NCBI GenBank assembly: GCA_023424585.1
Contig: JAFADT010000632.1
Span: 1 to 34,607, forward strand
Source: Pseudomonadota bacterium
GTDB taxonomy: Bacteria > Myxococcota > Myxococcia > Myxococcales > Myxococcaceae
Direction: 5' to 3'
Length of the DNA stretch: 34,607 nucleotides
The notes beneath the pieces were generated by a model. That model made no database searches, was not told the origin of the DNA, and worked only from the letters and a program-made list of their open reading frames with translations. Within the stretch, counting starts at the first letter, position 1. Each line of letters starts with the position of its first letter. Position numbers and translations under genes: made by a program. Positions 26,417 to 34,418 of the stretch are shown here, one piece after another.

Positions 26417-27042
26417 CGCCGCACCTTCATCTTCTCGAGTTCGTACGTCAGCAGGTGTTCCAGCGCCACCACGTGGCGGCGGGCCTCGGCCATGCTCCGG
26501 CCCCAGGTGTAGAGCCCGTGGCCGGCAATGAGATACGCGACCAGGTCCGTGCGTTTCGCGAGCAGCGCGGTCACCTTGTCCGCGAGCCGGGGGATGTCCT
26601 GGTCGTTGGGGAAGATGGGGATGGACACCGCCGCCTCGTGCGTGCGGGTGTCGCCCAGGGCCTTGAGCAGCTCGAAGTCCTGGAGCACCAGCTCCCCCTC
26701 CGGCAGCCGCAGGTTCGACAGGAGCGCGGCCACCACGGAGTGCGTGTGCAGCACGGCCTGCGCCTCCGGGCGGTCCCGGTACAGCTGGAGGTGCAGGGGC
26801 GTCTCCGCGGACGAGCCCCTGGGCGGCGGCGCGTGGATGTCCGCGACCAGGATGTCCGCCTCCACCAGTTCGCCCTTGTCCACGCCGGAGCGGGTGACGG
26901 CGGCGGTGCGCGCGTCCAGCCTGCGGGAGAAGTTGCCGCTGGTGGCGGGCACGAAGTTGCGCACGCTGAGGAAGCGGCCCACTTCGACGATTTCACGGGC
27001 CGCTTCGGACAGGGTCGCGGCGGGGGCCGGGTCGATGCTCAT
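26413..27042 (-). CDS. mtnB: 5-methylthioribulose-1-phosphate dehydratase
   Basis: 209 residues from ATG 27042 with GAGGG upstream; the longer frame to 27126 has no family match. A class II aldolase-fold zinc enzyme that dehydrates 5-methylthioribulose-1-phosphate. Motifs are NFVPATSGNFSRRL, VTRSGVDKGEL, AETPLHLQLYRDRPEAQAVLHTHS (His pair), and AGHGLYTWG (third zinc His). The 'IPIFPNDQDIPRLA' segment is diagnostic of MtnB rather than FucA. It is the first gene of the salvage operon. No SAM riboswitch or other leader structure was seen in the short upstream gap. Confidence 0.95.
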   Translation of the reverse strand: MSIDPAPAATLSEAAREIVEVGRFLSVRNFVPATSGNFSRRLDARTAAVTRSGVDKGELVEADILVADIHAPPPRGSSAETPLHLQLYRDRPEAQAVLHTHSVVAALLSNLRLPEGELVLQDFELLKALGDTRTHEAAVSIPIFPNDQDIPRLADKVTALLAKRTDLVAYLIAGHGLYTWGRSMAEARRHVVALEHLLTYELEKMKVRR

Positions 27043-27180
27043 CCATCCCTCGGGGGAGCTTGAGGACGCGATGAAACATCGCGTTGATGACACGGAGCAT
27101 AATCCGGGGGTCGCCGGTAGGCGCAAGGGAACGCAACGCAGGACGTCATGGGTCCTGGGCCAGGGGGCGCGAGGCCCGGC

Positions 27181-27993
27181 TCAGCTCCCGTCGAGCGCGA
27201 ACGTGGCCATCCGCGCGAGCTGCTGCTGGCCGCTCCGCTCCAGCACGTCGTTGTGGTGGGCGCCGGGCACGGTCACCACCCGGGCGTGGGGGAAGCGCTG
27301 GCCCAGCGCGCGGCCCATGTCCACGGGGACGACCTCGTCCTCCTCGCCGTGGATGATGAGGACGGGGATGGGGATGTCCCGGGCCTTGTCGAGCGACTGG
27401 AAGCGGTCGCGCATCAGCAGCGCCGCGGGCAGGAAGGGCAGGGTGCGCTGGCCCATGGCGACCATGGACGTGTACGGGGACACCAGCACCATGCGTGCAC
27501 CGTACCCGCGCCGGGCCATCTCCACGGCGACGCCGGAGCCCAGGCTGCGCCCGCTGAGCACGATGTCCTCCGGCTTCACGCCCTGGTCGCGCAGGAACTG
27601 GAGCGCGGCCTCCGCGGACGCGTACAGGCCCGCCTCCGACGGGCTCCCCGGCGACGCGCCGTAGCCCGGGTACTCCACCGCGAGGAAGCCCAGCCCCGCG
27701 TCTCCCAGCGCCTGGCCCAGCTCGCGCTGCCCCAGGAGCTGCTCGCCGTTGCCGTGGAAGTGCACCACCGTGGGGGCGCCCGGCGGCGCGGGCAGGTAGA
27801 AGCGATCCACGTCGAGGCCGTTGGCCAGCGGCACCACGCCGAAGCCGGGCTGGCCGCGCAGGTTCGCGGGCTCCGTGCGGGGCGCGGGGTAGATGAGCGA
27901 GCGCTGCGCGGCGAAGAGCACCGCGCACAGCCCGAGGTACAGCATGCCGACGATGAGGAGGAGGGCCATGAGGGGGCGGCGGACGCGTTGCAC
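27181..27993 (-). CDS. Membrane-anchored alpha/beta hydrolase (ABHD-type serine hydrolase)
   Basis: 270 residues with an N-terminal membrane anchor at about 8-30 (LMALLLIVGMLYLGLCAVLF) and a periplasm-facing hydrolase domain. The triad is complete: HFHGNGEQ (oxyanion), Ser150 in GRSLGSG, Asp219 in HGEEDEVVP, and His247 in GAHHND. The LIYPAP start and PGYGASPGSPSE loop are typical of the YfhR/ABHD13-like group, thioesterases or peptidases of unknown substrate. It stands alone, 139 bases from mtnB and 134 from the DUF1501 gene on the same strand. Confidence 0.88.
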   Translation of the reverse strand: MQRVRRPLMALLLIVGMLYLGLCAVLFAAQRSLIYPAPRTEPANLRGQPGFGVVPLANGLDVDRFYLPAPPGAPTVVHFHGNGEQLLGQRELGQALGDAGLGFLAVEYPGYGASPGSPSEAGLYASAEAALQFLRDQGVKPEDIVLSGRSLGSGVAVEMARRGYGARMVLVSPYTSMVAMGQRTLPFLPAALLMRDRFQSLDKARDIPIPVLIIHGEEDEVVPVDMGRALGQRFPHARVVTVPGAHHNDVLERSGQQQLARMATFALDGS

Positions 27994-28127
27994 GCCGCCA
28001 GTCCATCACACCGCCCGCTCCCGCGGCGACCGCCGAGCATCAAAGTTGAAGCAGGTGAGCCGGCCGGCCCCGCGAGCCGCGCGAGGCCGCCACGCCATCA
28101 TCGGCGCCCATGCCGTCGGGGAGGAGC

Positions 28128-29366
28128 TCAGGTGAACATCCCGAGGGACCCGCGCTCCTGATAGCCGGGGAACACCTTCGCCAGGGCCACGCCGGGGCGG
28201 CAGGCGCGCAGGGCCTCGGCCAGGGGGGCGCGGACGTCGGTCCAGGAGGGCACGTCCCGGCCGTCCTGGAGCCGGTCCGCCGTGAGCGCCTCGAAGCGGC
28301 CGTGCACCCCGCCCTTCACGCCGCCGCCCAGCGCGAACATCACGCCGCCCACGCCGTGGTCCGTGCCCTGGTTGCCGTTCTCCTTCACGGTGCGGCCGAA
28401 CTCCGTCATCACCAGCACCGTCACGGCGTCGAGCCTCGGGCCCAGGTCCGCCGCGAACGCGGCCAGCGCGTTGCCCAGCTCCTCGCAGCGCTTCGCGAAC
28501 GCGCCCTGCGCGACGCCCTGGGCGACGTGCGTGTCCCAGCCGCCCATCTCCGTCGCGGCGACCTCCAGGCCCACGTCGCCCTGGATGAGGCGCGCGATGT
28601 CCTGGAGGCGGCGGGCCAGCGGCGTCCCCGGGTACGTCACGCCGGGCGACGCGGGCCGCTTCGCGAGGCGGGCGCCGTCCAGCTTCGACATGGCCTCGAA
28701 GGCGTCCGCGCCCGCGCCCTTCAGGGCCTGATCCACCGCGCCGGCATAGAGCGCGGAGAAGCCCTGGCGCGCGTCGCCATGCTGGCGGCCGGTGCGCAGC
28801 CGGAAGTCCTCCAGCCGGCCCATCGCGAGCGCTCCCGCGTCGCCATAGAGCGCGCGCGGCAGCGTGGGTTGCAGCGCCACGGCGCGCAGGGGGGCGGCGT
28901 CCTTCGCGTCCACCAGCGCGCGGTTGAGCCAGCCGTCCGCGGTGGACTTGCGGCCCGGCGTGCCGGACTCCAGGAAGTCCTGCGCGTCGAAGTGCGAGCG
29001 CGGCGCGACGGGCAGGCCCACCCCGGGGAGCACCGCGAGCCGCCCCTCCGACCACAGCGGCATCAACGCCCCGAGGGACGGGTGCAGGCCGAAGGGCCCC
29101 GTGAGCTTCAGCGCGGCGTGCTCGCCCTGGAACGTGAGCGCCAGCGTGGGGCGCGCGCGCTGATAGGCGTCATCCTCCACGGGCGGCACCAGGGACAGGC
29201 CATCCGCGCCGCCGCGCAGGAAGACCGTCACCAGCGCACGACGGGCGGGCGTATCGCGGGGGCTCGCGGCCCAGGCGCGGGAGAGGAAGGACGGCGCCAG
29301 CACGAGGCCCGCGCCGGTCGCGCCCAGGGCCTGGAGGAGCTGCCTGCGGGAGGGGCGTGTCGTCAT
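28128..29366 (-). CDS. DUF1501 protein with Tat signal
   Basis: 412 residues from ATG 29366, which overlaps the stop of the DUF1800 gene (ATGA). The N-terminus is a twin-arginine signal: RPSRRQLLQALGATGAGLVL with an AWA cleavage site, so it is exported folded and probably carries a cofactor or metal. The body matches DUF1501, a sulfatase-fold family: VFLRGGADGLSLVPP, SHFDAQDFLESGTPG, GGWDTHVAQG, TEFGRTVKENGNQGTDHG. The catalytic role is not established. DUF1501 and DUF1800 genes are almost always adjacent, which implies they work as a pair in the periplasm or outer membrane. Confidence 0.9.
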   Translation of the reverse strand: MTTRPSRRQLLQALGATGAGLVLAPSFLSRAWAASPRDTPARRALVTVFLRGGADGLSLVPPVEDDAYQRARPTLALTFQGEHAALKLTGPFGLHPSLGALMPLWSEGRLAVLPGVGLPVAPRSHFDAQDFLESGTPGRKSTADGWLNRALVDAKDAAPLRAVALQPTLPRALYGDAGALAMGRLEDFRLRTGRQHGDARQGFSALYAGAVDQALKGAGADAFEAMSKLDGARLAKRPASPGVTYPGTPLARRLQDIARLIQGDVGLEVAATEMGGWDTHVAQGVAQGAFAKRCEELGNALAAFAADLGPRLDAVTVLVMTEFGRTVKENGNQGTDHGVGGVMFALGGGVKGGVHGRFEALTADRLQDGRDVPSWTDVRAPLAEALRACRPGVALAKVFPGYQERGSLGMFT

Positions 29367-30985
29367 TGTTTCTGGAACTCCGGCGAGCCGAGCAGCAGCC
29401 CCGCGATGAGTGGCACGTCCACGGGCGGCGCTTCGTCCACGGCGCTCGCGGCCTCGCGCTTCTCCGCCAGCGCCGCGAGGATGGTGGCCCGTGTCTCCTC
29501 GGAAGGCTTCGCGCCCAGCAGCGCCTGCCCCAGGCCGTCCACCCACTCCACCGCCGTGGGCGCCGGCTTCGGCGCGAACGCAGCCAACGCCACGCGCGCG
29601 CCGGGCAGCCGGCCTCCCACCAGGTCCAGGCCGAAGTTGAGCCTCGCCACCAGCGCTCCGCTGTTCACCCACGGCTCCGCCACCTCCGGGTAGCCGGTGG
29701 GTGCAGGGGCCCGGTAGAGCGGCTCGCCCATCAGGGCCAGGTGGCGCAGCAGCCGGGGCGTCACCTCCACCTGCGCGTTCGTCGCTCGCAGCGCGGACAC
29801 CACGTACTCGAACGGCGTCTTCACCTTCGCGGCGCGCGCCCGCGGCGCCTGGAACTCCGGCGATTGGAACAGCGCCCGATACACCGCGCGCAGGTCTCCC
29901 TTCGTGTCGAGGAACACCTTCGCCACGCGGTCCACCAGCGCCGGTGGCGGCGCATCCGCGACGAAGCGCCGCGCGAGCTTCAGCGCCACGTGACGCGCCG
30001 TCGCGGGGTGGCTCGCGAGCAGGTCCAGCACCCGCTCTCCGTCCTGCGCCCCTCCGCCCGCCGGGAGCACCTGCCCCAGCACCCGCTTGGCGTCGGTGTC
30101 GTGCGCCACCTTCCGGAAGACGAAAGAGGGGTCCTTCCCCGGCTGGCGGATGCTCCAGCCCGTGAAGCACCGAGCGACCTCTCGCACGTCGTCCTGCGTG
30201 TAGCCGCCGTCCACGCCCAGCGTGTGCAGCTCCAGCAGCTCGCGCGCGTAGTTCTCGTTGAGGCCCAGCTTCGGCTTCGCGTCCTCTTCGTCCTCCGCGC
30301 CCTCCACCATCGCGGCCTGGCGGCGGAAGCGGCGCGGGTGGCGCAGCGCCTCCTGGCTCAGCCCCTCCCGCGTGCTGCGCCAGTTGTCCAGGTAGAAGAG
30401 CATCGCCGGGTGGTGCGCCGTCGCGCCCAGCAGCTCCCGGAAGGTGCCGAAGACGTTCGGCCGGATGGCGTCGCGCTCGTAGGACGTGGCCAGCCACCGC
30501 ACCACGCCCTTGTCCTCGGAGACGTTGAAGTGGTTGAACCAGAAGTCCACCAGCACCTCCTCCAGCTGGCGCGGGCTCTCCACCGCGCGCAGCACCCTCG
30601 CGGAGGAGCGCTCGAAGACGACGCGCGCGGGGCCCCGCTCGCGCTTCTCCTCGGGGGGCAGCTCCGGCGGCGGCCGGGGGTAGTCCTTCATGAGCTGCCC
30701 CATGGACATCCCCAGCGTGGGGAACGCCTGGAGCCTCGCCTCCAGCGCGGACGGCGGCGCATCCCGGGGCGCGGGCTGGAGCTGGGCGTCCACCCAGCCG
30801 TCCACGCCCAGCCGCTTCATCTCCGCCAGGTCCCTGCCCGAGGGGCCATACGCCAGCCGCTGCAACACGTGCACCGCGCGCGCTTCATCGAAGGGCGCGG
30901 CTGCCGCTTCAGGTGCCGTGACCTGCGACCGGGACGCACACGACAGGCACACGGCCACCAGGGGCCAGACAGGGAGGGCGCGCAT
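29363..30985 (-). CDS. DUF1800 protein, exported (possible lipoprotein)
   Basis: 540 residues. The signal segment (LPVWPLVAVCLSCASRS) may end in a weak lipobox at Cys16. The family pattern is present: AVHVLQRLAYGPSGRDLAEMKRLG near residue 38, DFWFNHFNVSEDKG, MLFYLDNWRST, LNENYARELLELHTLGV, YTQDDVREVARCFTGW, and HPATARHVALKLARRFVAD. The function is unknown. It is the first gene of the coupled DUF1800-DUF1501 pair. Confidence 0.9.
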   Translation of the reverse strand: MRALPVWPLVAVCLSCASRSQVTAPEAAAAPFDEARAVHVLQRLAYGPSGRDLAEMKRLGVDGWVDAQLQPAPRDAPPSALEARLQAFPTLGMSMGQLMKDYPRPPPELPPEEKRERGPARVVFERSSARVLRAVESPRQLEEVLVDFWFNHFNVSEDKGVVRWLATSYERDAIRPNVFGTFRELLGATAHHPAMLFYLDNWRSTREGLSQEALRHPRRFRRQAAMVEGAEDEEDAKPKLGLNENYARELLELHTLGVDGGYTQDDVREVARCFTGWSIRQPGKDPSFVFRKVAHDTDAKRVLGQVLPAGGGAQDGERVLDLLASHPATARHVALKLARRFVADAPPPALVDRVAKVFLDTKGDLRAVYRALFQSPEFQAPRARAAKVKTPFEYVVSALRATNAQVEVTPRLLRHLALMGEPLYRAPAPTGYPEVAEPWVNSGALVARLNFGLDLVGGRLPGARVALAAFAPKPAPTAVEWVDGLGQALLGAKPSEETRATILAALAEKREAASAVDEAPPVDVPLIAGLLLGSPEFQKQ

Positions 30986-31038
30986 GGTGCCGCATTGAAC
31001 CCCGGGCGCGCCCGGAAGTTACGAGGCCCTCCCGAAGC

Positions 31039-32277
31039 TCAGTGGAGCATCCCGCCGAAGAGCGACATGCCCAGGTTCACCGCCGACGCGATGACCAGGC
31101 CCGCGCCCACCAGGCCCACCAGCGTGAGGGCCATGGGGTTGCGGTCCGCGATGCGCAGGCCCTGGTGCAGGGTCTTCTTCAGCATCGTGCGCTGGCAGTG
31201 CACGTGGATGCGGCCCTCCAGCGCGGCTTGCAGCTGCGCCACCATGTCGTCCACGGACTCGAAGCGGTCCTGGGGGGCCTTGCTCATCCCCTTCTTCACG
31301 AACCACATCAGCTCCGCGGGCACCGGCCCCTGCGCCGTGTTCCGGTGCATGGCCCCCATGTCCAGCGTGCGCGTCTGCACCGCCGCCATGATGTCCGGCA
31401 CCGACTGGAGGCCCTCCAGGTAGTGCGTCAGCGACAGGAGCTCGTGGAAGAGGACGGACAGGCTGTAGACGTCGCTGCGCGCGTCCATCGTGTCGTGCTC
31501 GCCGCGCGCCTGCTCCGGGGACATGTAGAGCGGCGTGCCCACCACCGAGCCCAGCTCCGTCTGGAGCGGCCGCGCCGGGTGCGGGTCCCTGGGCGCGCCG
31601 TCCGGGAGGCTGGGGGTGGCGGGCGCGCCCACGCGCCGCGCGAGGCCCCAGTCCAGCACCGTCACCTCGCCGAAGGGGCCCACCATGATGTTCGCGGGCT
31701 TCAGGTCGCGGTGGATGAAGCCCTTGCCGTGCGCGTAGGCCACCGCGTGCAGCACGCCCAGGAAGATCTGCACCCGCACCTGGAACGGATAGCGCACCAG
31801 CGCGTCCAGCTCCGAGCGACGCAGCCGGGCGATGATGGACTCCAGCGTCTCGCCCTTCAGGTGCTTCATCAGGAAGTAGTACCGGCCCTGCTCGTCCACG
31901 CCCACGTCGTGCACGGGCGCGATGTTCGGGTGGTCCAGCATGCCCACCGTGCGGATCTCCTCCACGAAGCGCAGCACCCGGTCCAGGTCCGCGCCCGGCG
32001 GCAGCCGCTTGAGCGCGACCTCCCGCTCAATGTCGTGGTCGCGGATGAGCACCACCTCGCCCATGCCGCCCTGCCCCAGCGGGCGCACCTCCTCGAAGCG
32101 CTCGCGCTGGAGCGGAATCACGCTGGGCTGCTGCCCCTTCCACTCCACGCGCGGCAGCACCGTGTTGCGCCGCTGGGTCGTGGACGCACCGGACGCCAGG
32201 GTGGGCGCCAGCGCCGAGGCCCCCGGGTTCGGAGAGATGAGCGTGTTTTCCAGGCCGGCCGCGAGCGATTGACTCAT
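31039..32277 (-). CDS. Hanks-type Ser/Thr protein kinase with C-terminal membrane anchor
   Basis: 412 residues from ATG 32277 (MSQSLAA). A Ser/Thr/Pro-rich leader of about 55 residues is followed by the kinase domain: LGQGGMGEVVL (P-loop), Lys90 in VALKRL, IHRDLKPANI (catalytic Asp191), LDWGLAR (Asp209; DWG in place of DFG), TPLYMSPEQARG, and SDVYSLSVLFHELL. All catalytic residues are kept, so it should be active; DWG is a recurrent variant in myxobacterial kinases. One hydrophobic segment near 385-405 (ALTLVGLVGAGLVIASAV) is a tail anchor with almost nothing outside, so the kinase has no periplasmic sensor domain. Its input is not evident. Confidence 0.92.
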   Translation of the reverse strand: MSQSLAAGLENTLISPNPGASALAPTLASGASTTQRRNTVLPRVEWKGQQPSVIPLQRERFEEVRPLGQGGMGEVVLIRDHDIEREVALKRLPPGADLDRVLRFVEEIRTVGMLDHPNIAPVHDVGVDEQGRYYFLMKHLKGETLESIIARLRRSELDALVRYPFQVRVQIFLGVLHAVAYAHGKGFIHRDLKPANIMVGPFGEVTVLDWGLARRVGAPATPSLPDGAPRDPHPARPLQTELGSVVGTPLYMSPEQARGEHDTMDARSDVYSLSVLFHELLSLTHYLEGLQSVPDIMAAVQTRTLDMGAMHRNTAQGPVPAELMWFVKKGMSKAPQDRFESVDDMVAQLQAALEGRIHVHCQRTMLKKTLHQGLRIADRNPMALTLVGLVGAGLVIASAVNLGMSLFGGMLH

Positions 32278-32375
32278 GGGACGCCAGGAATAGCAGGCAC
32301 TCCTCGCGCGCGCCCACCAACGCGCAGTCCATGACGCAACCGCGCGAAACCACTGGGCAGCCAGGCGAGCAGGCG

Positions 32376-33044
32376 TCACCCGGCCGGGGTGAAGGGCACG
32401 TCCAGCACCGGCAATTTCGTAGCGCCGGGCAGGTCGTAGTGCCACCACTCCATCCGGTTGCGCTGGAAGCCGGCGCCCTCCATGGCCTTGCGCAGCACCT
32501 CGCGGTGTTCGCGCGAGGCGGGGGTGCCGCCGGTGTAGCCGTGGTGCGCCGCGGGGGTGAAGTCGTCGAAGGGGGTGGGCATCTCCACCGCCTCGCCGTC
32601 CTTCGTCACCAGGGTCAGGTCCACCGCCCCGCCCCGGTTGTGGTTGGAGCCCTTGCGCGGGTCCGCCACGTAGCCGGGCTTGGGCATGATCTTCCACATC
32701 TCATACTGCACCGCGCGCGGCCGGTAGCAGTCGTACACCTTCAGCCGGTAGCCCTGTGCCCGCAGCGCCTCCGCGGCCTGCGTCAGGCGCTTCACCGAGT
32801 CCGGCAACAGCAGACACCGCGCGCCGTCCGGGTACACCTGCCGCTTGAGGAAGTTGTCCTTCGTCGCGTAGCGCAGGTCCAGCACCAGGTCCGGGATGAC
32901 GGTGGCCGCGTCCACCAGCTCCACCTTCGGCGCGGCGGGCTTCGGCGTCGACGCGGGCTTCGCGGCCGGCTTCGCGTCCTCCGCGAGGGCCGGTGCGCCT
33001 CCGAGCAGCGCCAGGGTCAGCGTGAGGCCCGCCGCGGCGCGCAT
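32376..33044 (-). CDS. Exported D-alanyl-D-alanine dipeptidase (VanX-type, peptidase M15D)
   Basis: 222 residues from ATG 33044. Signal peptide (LTLTLALLGGAPALA, cleavage before ED), a short Ala/Lys/Pro linker, then the M15D domain: DLRYATKDNFLKRQVY, VYDCYRPRAVQYEMW, the zinc motif SNHNRGGAVDLTL (His and Asp), and MEWWHYDL (catalytic Glu and zinc His). It would hydrolyse D-Ala-D-Ala dipeptide in the periplasm, for wall recycling or for digesting prey peptidoglycan. Periplasmic location and absence of vanHA argue against vancomycin resistance. Its ATG shares one base with the queC stop (TGATG). Confidence 0.92.
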   Translation of the reverse strand: MRAAAGLTLTLALLGGAPALAEDAKPAAKPASTPKPAAPKVELVDAATVIPDLVLDLRYATKDNFLKRQVYPDGARCLLLPDSVKRLTQAAEALRAQGYRLKVYDCYRPRAVQYEMWKIMPKPGYVADPRKGSNHNRGGAVDLTLVTKDGEAVEMPTPFDDFTPAAHHGYTGGTPASREHREVLRKAMEGAGFQRNRMEWWHYDLPGATKLPVLDVPFTPAG

Positions 33045-33739
33045 CAGCGCACCCCGTCCGCGTAGACGGTGGGGTCCGGCACGCCCGCCTCCTGGAAGCC
33101 CCTGGCGCGCAGGAGGCAGCTGTCGCAGCGGCCACACGCGCGCCCCTGGGCGTCCGGGTCGTAGCAGGAGTGCGTCATCCCGTAGTCCACGCCCAGCTTC
33201 ACGCCGGCCTGGATGATCTGCGCCTTGGTGAGGCCGGACAGCGGCGCGTGCACCTTGAAGGTCGCGCCCTCCACGCCCGCCTTGGTGGCCAGCTGGGCCA
33301 TGGACTCGAAGGAGCGGATGAACTCCGGGCGGCAGTCCGGGTAGCCGCTGTAGTCCACCGCGTTGACGCCGATGTAGAGGTCCGTGGCGCCCACCACCTC
33401 CGCCAGCCCCAGCGCCATGGAGAGGAACAGCGCGTTGCGCGCGGGCACGTAGGTCACGGGGACGTCGTGGGACATGGCGTCCTCCGAGCGGTCCTTGGGC
33501 ACCGGGATGTCGTCCGTGAGGGCGGAGCCGCCCACCTGCCGCAGGTCCACCGTCACCACGCGCACGTCGCGCACGCCCATGGCGGCCGCGACCTTCCGGG
33601 CCCGCTCCAGCTCCACCGCGTGGCGCTGTCCGTAGGCGATGGACAGGCACACCGGCTCGAAGCCGTCCGCCTTCGCCATCGCCAGGCACGTCGTTGAGTC
33701 CAGGCCTCCGGACAGGAGCACCACCGCACGCTTCGCCAT
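33044..33739 (-). CDS. queC: 7-cyano-7-deazaguanine synthase
   Basis: 231 residues from ATG 33739 with GGAGG 5 bases upstream. It converts 7-carboxy-7-deazaguanine and ammonia to preQ0 with ATP, for queuosine in tRNA or deazaguanine DNA marks. Motifs are [15 protein letters not shown] (PP-loop), [46 protein letters not shown], and the four-cysteine zinc site [17 protein letters not shown]. No queD, queE, queF or dpd genes are near, and no preQ1 riboswitch was seen upstream. Confidence 0.96.
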   Translation of the reverse strand: MAKRAVVLLSGGLDSTTCLAMAKADGFEPVCLSIAYGQRHAVELERARKVAAAMGVRDVRVVTVDLRQVGGSALTDDIPVPKDRSEDAMSHDVPVTYVPARNALFLSMALGLAEVVGATDLYIGVNAVDYSGYPDCRPEFIRSFESMAQLATKAGVEGATFKVHAPLSGLTKAQIIQAGVKLGVDYGMTHSCYDPDAQGRACGRCDSCLLRARGFQEAGVPDPTVYADGVR

Positions 33740-33796
33740 TCCATCCTCCACTTCGGGGCGGCGCACGTTACACGACGGAGACAGGCCCCGGGTGTT

Positions 33797-34405
33797 TCAG
33801 TCGATGCGGTCGCCGCTCACCGTGTACACGGTGGTGCAGGTGGACGGGTTGCAATTGCACGCCGCGCCCTTGCCCGGCAGGAAGACGTCCTGGAGCGTGC
33901 CGCACGCGAGCGACACGTCGTAGCCGTTCTCCGTGGGCGCGGGGATGTCGCCCTCGGGCACGCCGCCATCCAGGAGGGTGCAGTCGCGCGCCACGTTGCG
34001 CGCCTGGCTGTCGCTCAGGAGCAGCACGTTCAGCGCTTCCTCGATTTCAGGGTCCTCGCAGCCCGAGCCGCACGAGTCGCGGCGCGCGATGGCGCGGTGG
34101 GTGGAGGACACGCTCTGGCCGGTGTAGCCCGCGTCGCGCGAGAAGCCCTGCACGGTGAAGAAGCCCGTGCCCGCGTCGGTGTCGCGGGAGAAGGTGCCCT
34201 CGAAGGAGAAGGTGCCCGCGTCGTCCAGCTGCGCGAAGTCGCGCGAGCCCGCGTCGCACGTGGTGCGCGCCGCGTCCAGCTTCGCCTGGAAGCGGAACGT
34301 CCCCACCACCTGGTTGCCCGGGTAGACAGGGTCGGAGAAACAGCCCACCGCCACGGCCACCACCGCCGCGGGGAAGAGCGCCACTGCCAGTCGCTTCAGG
34401 TGCAT
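33797..34405 (-). CDS. Putative Cys-rich lipoprotein
   Basis: 202 residues from ATG 34405. The signal peptide ends in a lipobox (AVAVGC, Cys about residue 22) followed by FSDPVYPGN. The mature protein is Asp/Gly/Thr-rich with ten or so cysteines (CGSGCEDPEIEE, ACNCNPSTCTT), probably disulfide-bonded. It holds repeated AGT-type beta segments (LDDAGTFSFEGTF, DTDAGTGFFTVQGF). No family was recognised. Myxobacterial genomes hold many such outer-membrane lipoproteins. It lies just downstream of the edge gene on the same strand (13-base gap). Confidence 0.78.
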   Translation of the reverse strand: MHLKRLAVALFPAAVVAVAVGCFSDPVYPGNQVVGTFRFQAKLDAARTTCDAGSRDFAQLDDAGTFSFEGTFSRDTDAGTGFFTVQGFSRDAGYTGQSVSSTHRAIARRDSCGSGCEDPEIEEALNVLLLSDSQARNVARDCTLLDGGVPEGDIPAPTENGYDVSLACGTLQDVFLPGKGAACNCNPSTCTTVYTVSGDRID

Positions 34406-34418
34406 GACGCGCTCCAGG

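Noticed and set aside
27043..27180. SAM-type riboswitch before the methionine-salvage operon
   Set aside because: The gap before mtnB is short and no paired-helix scaffold or conserved core could be found.
32376..33044. Vancomycin-resistance vanX
   Set aside because: The protein has a signal peptide and there is no vanH or vanA ligase nearby. A periplasmic dipeptidase for wall turnover is more likely.
33740..33796. preQ1 riboswitch before queC
   Set aside because: Only 57 bases separate queC from the next gene, and no preQ1 aptamer hairpin with its A-rich tail is visible.
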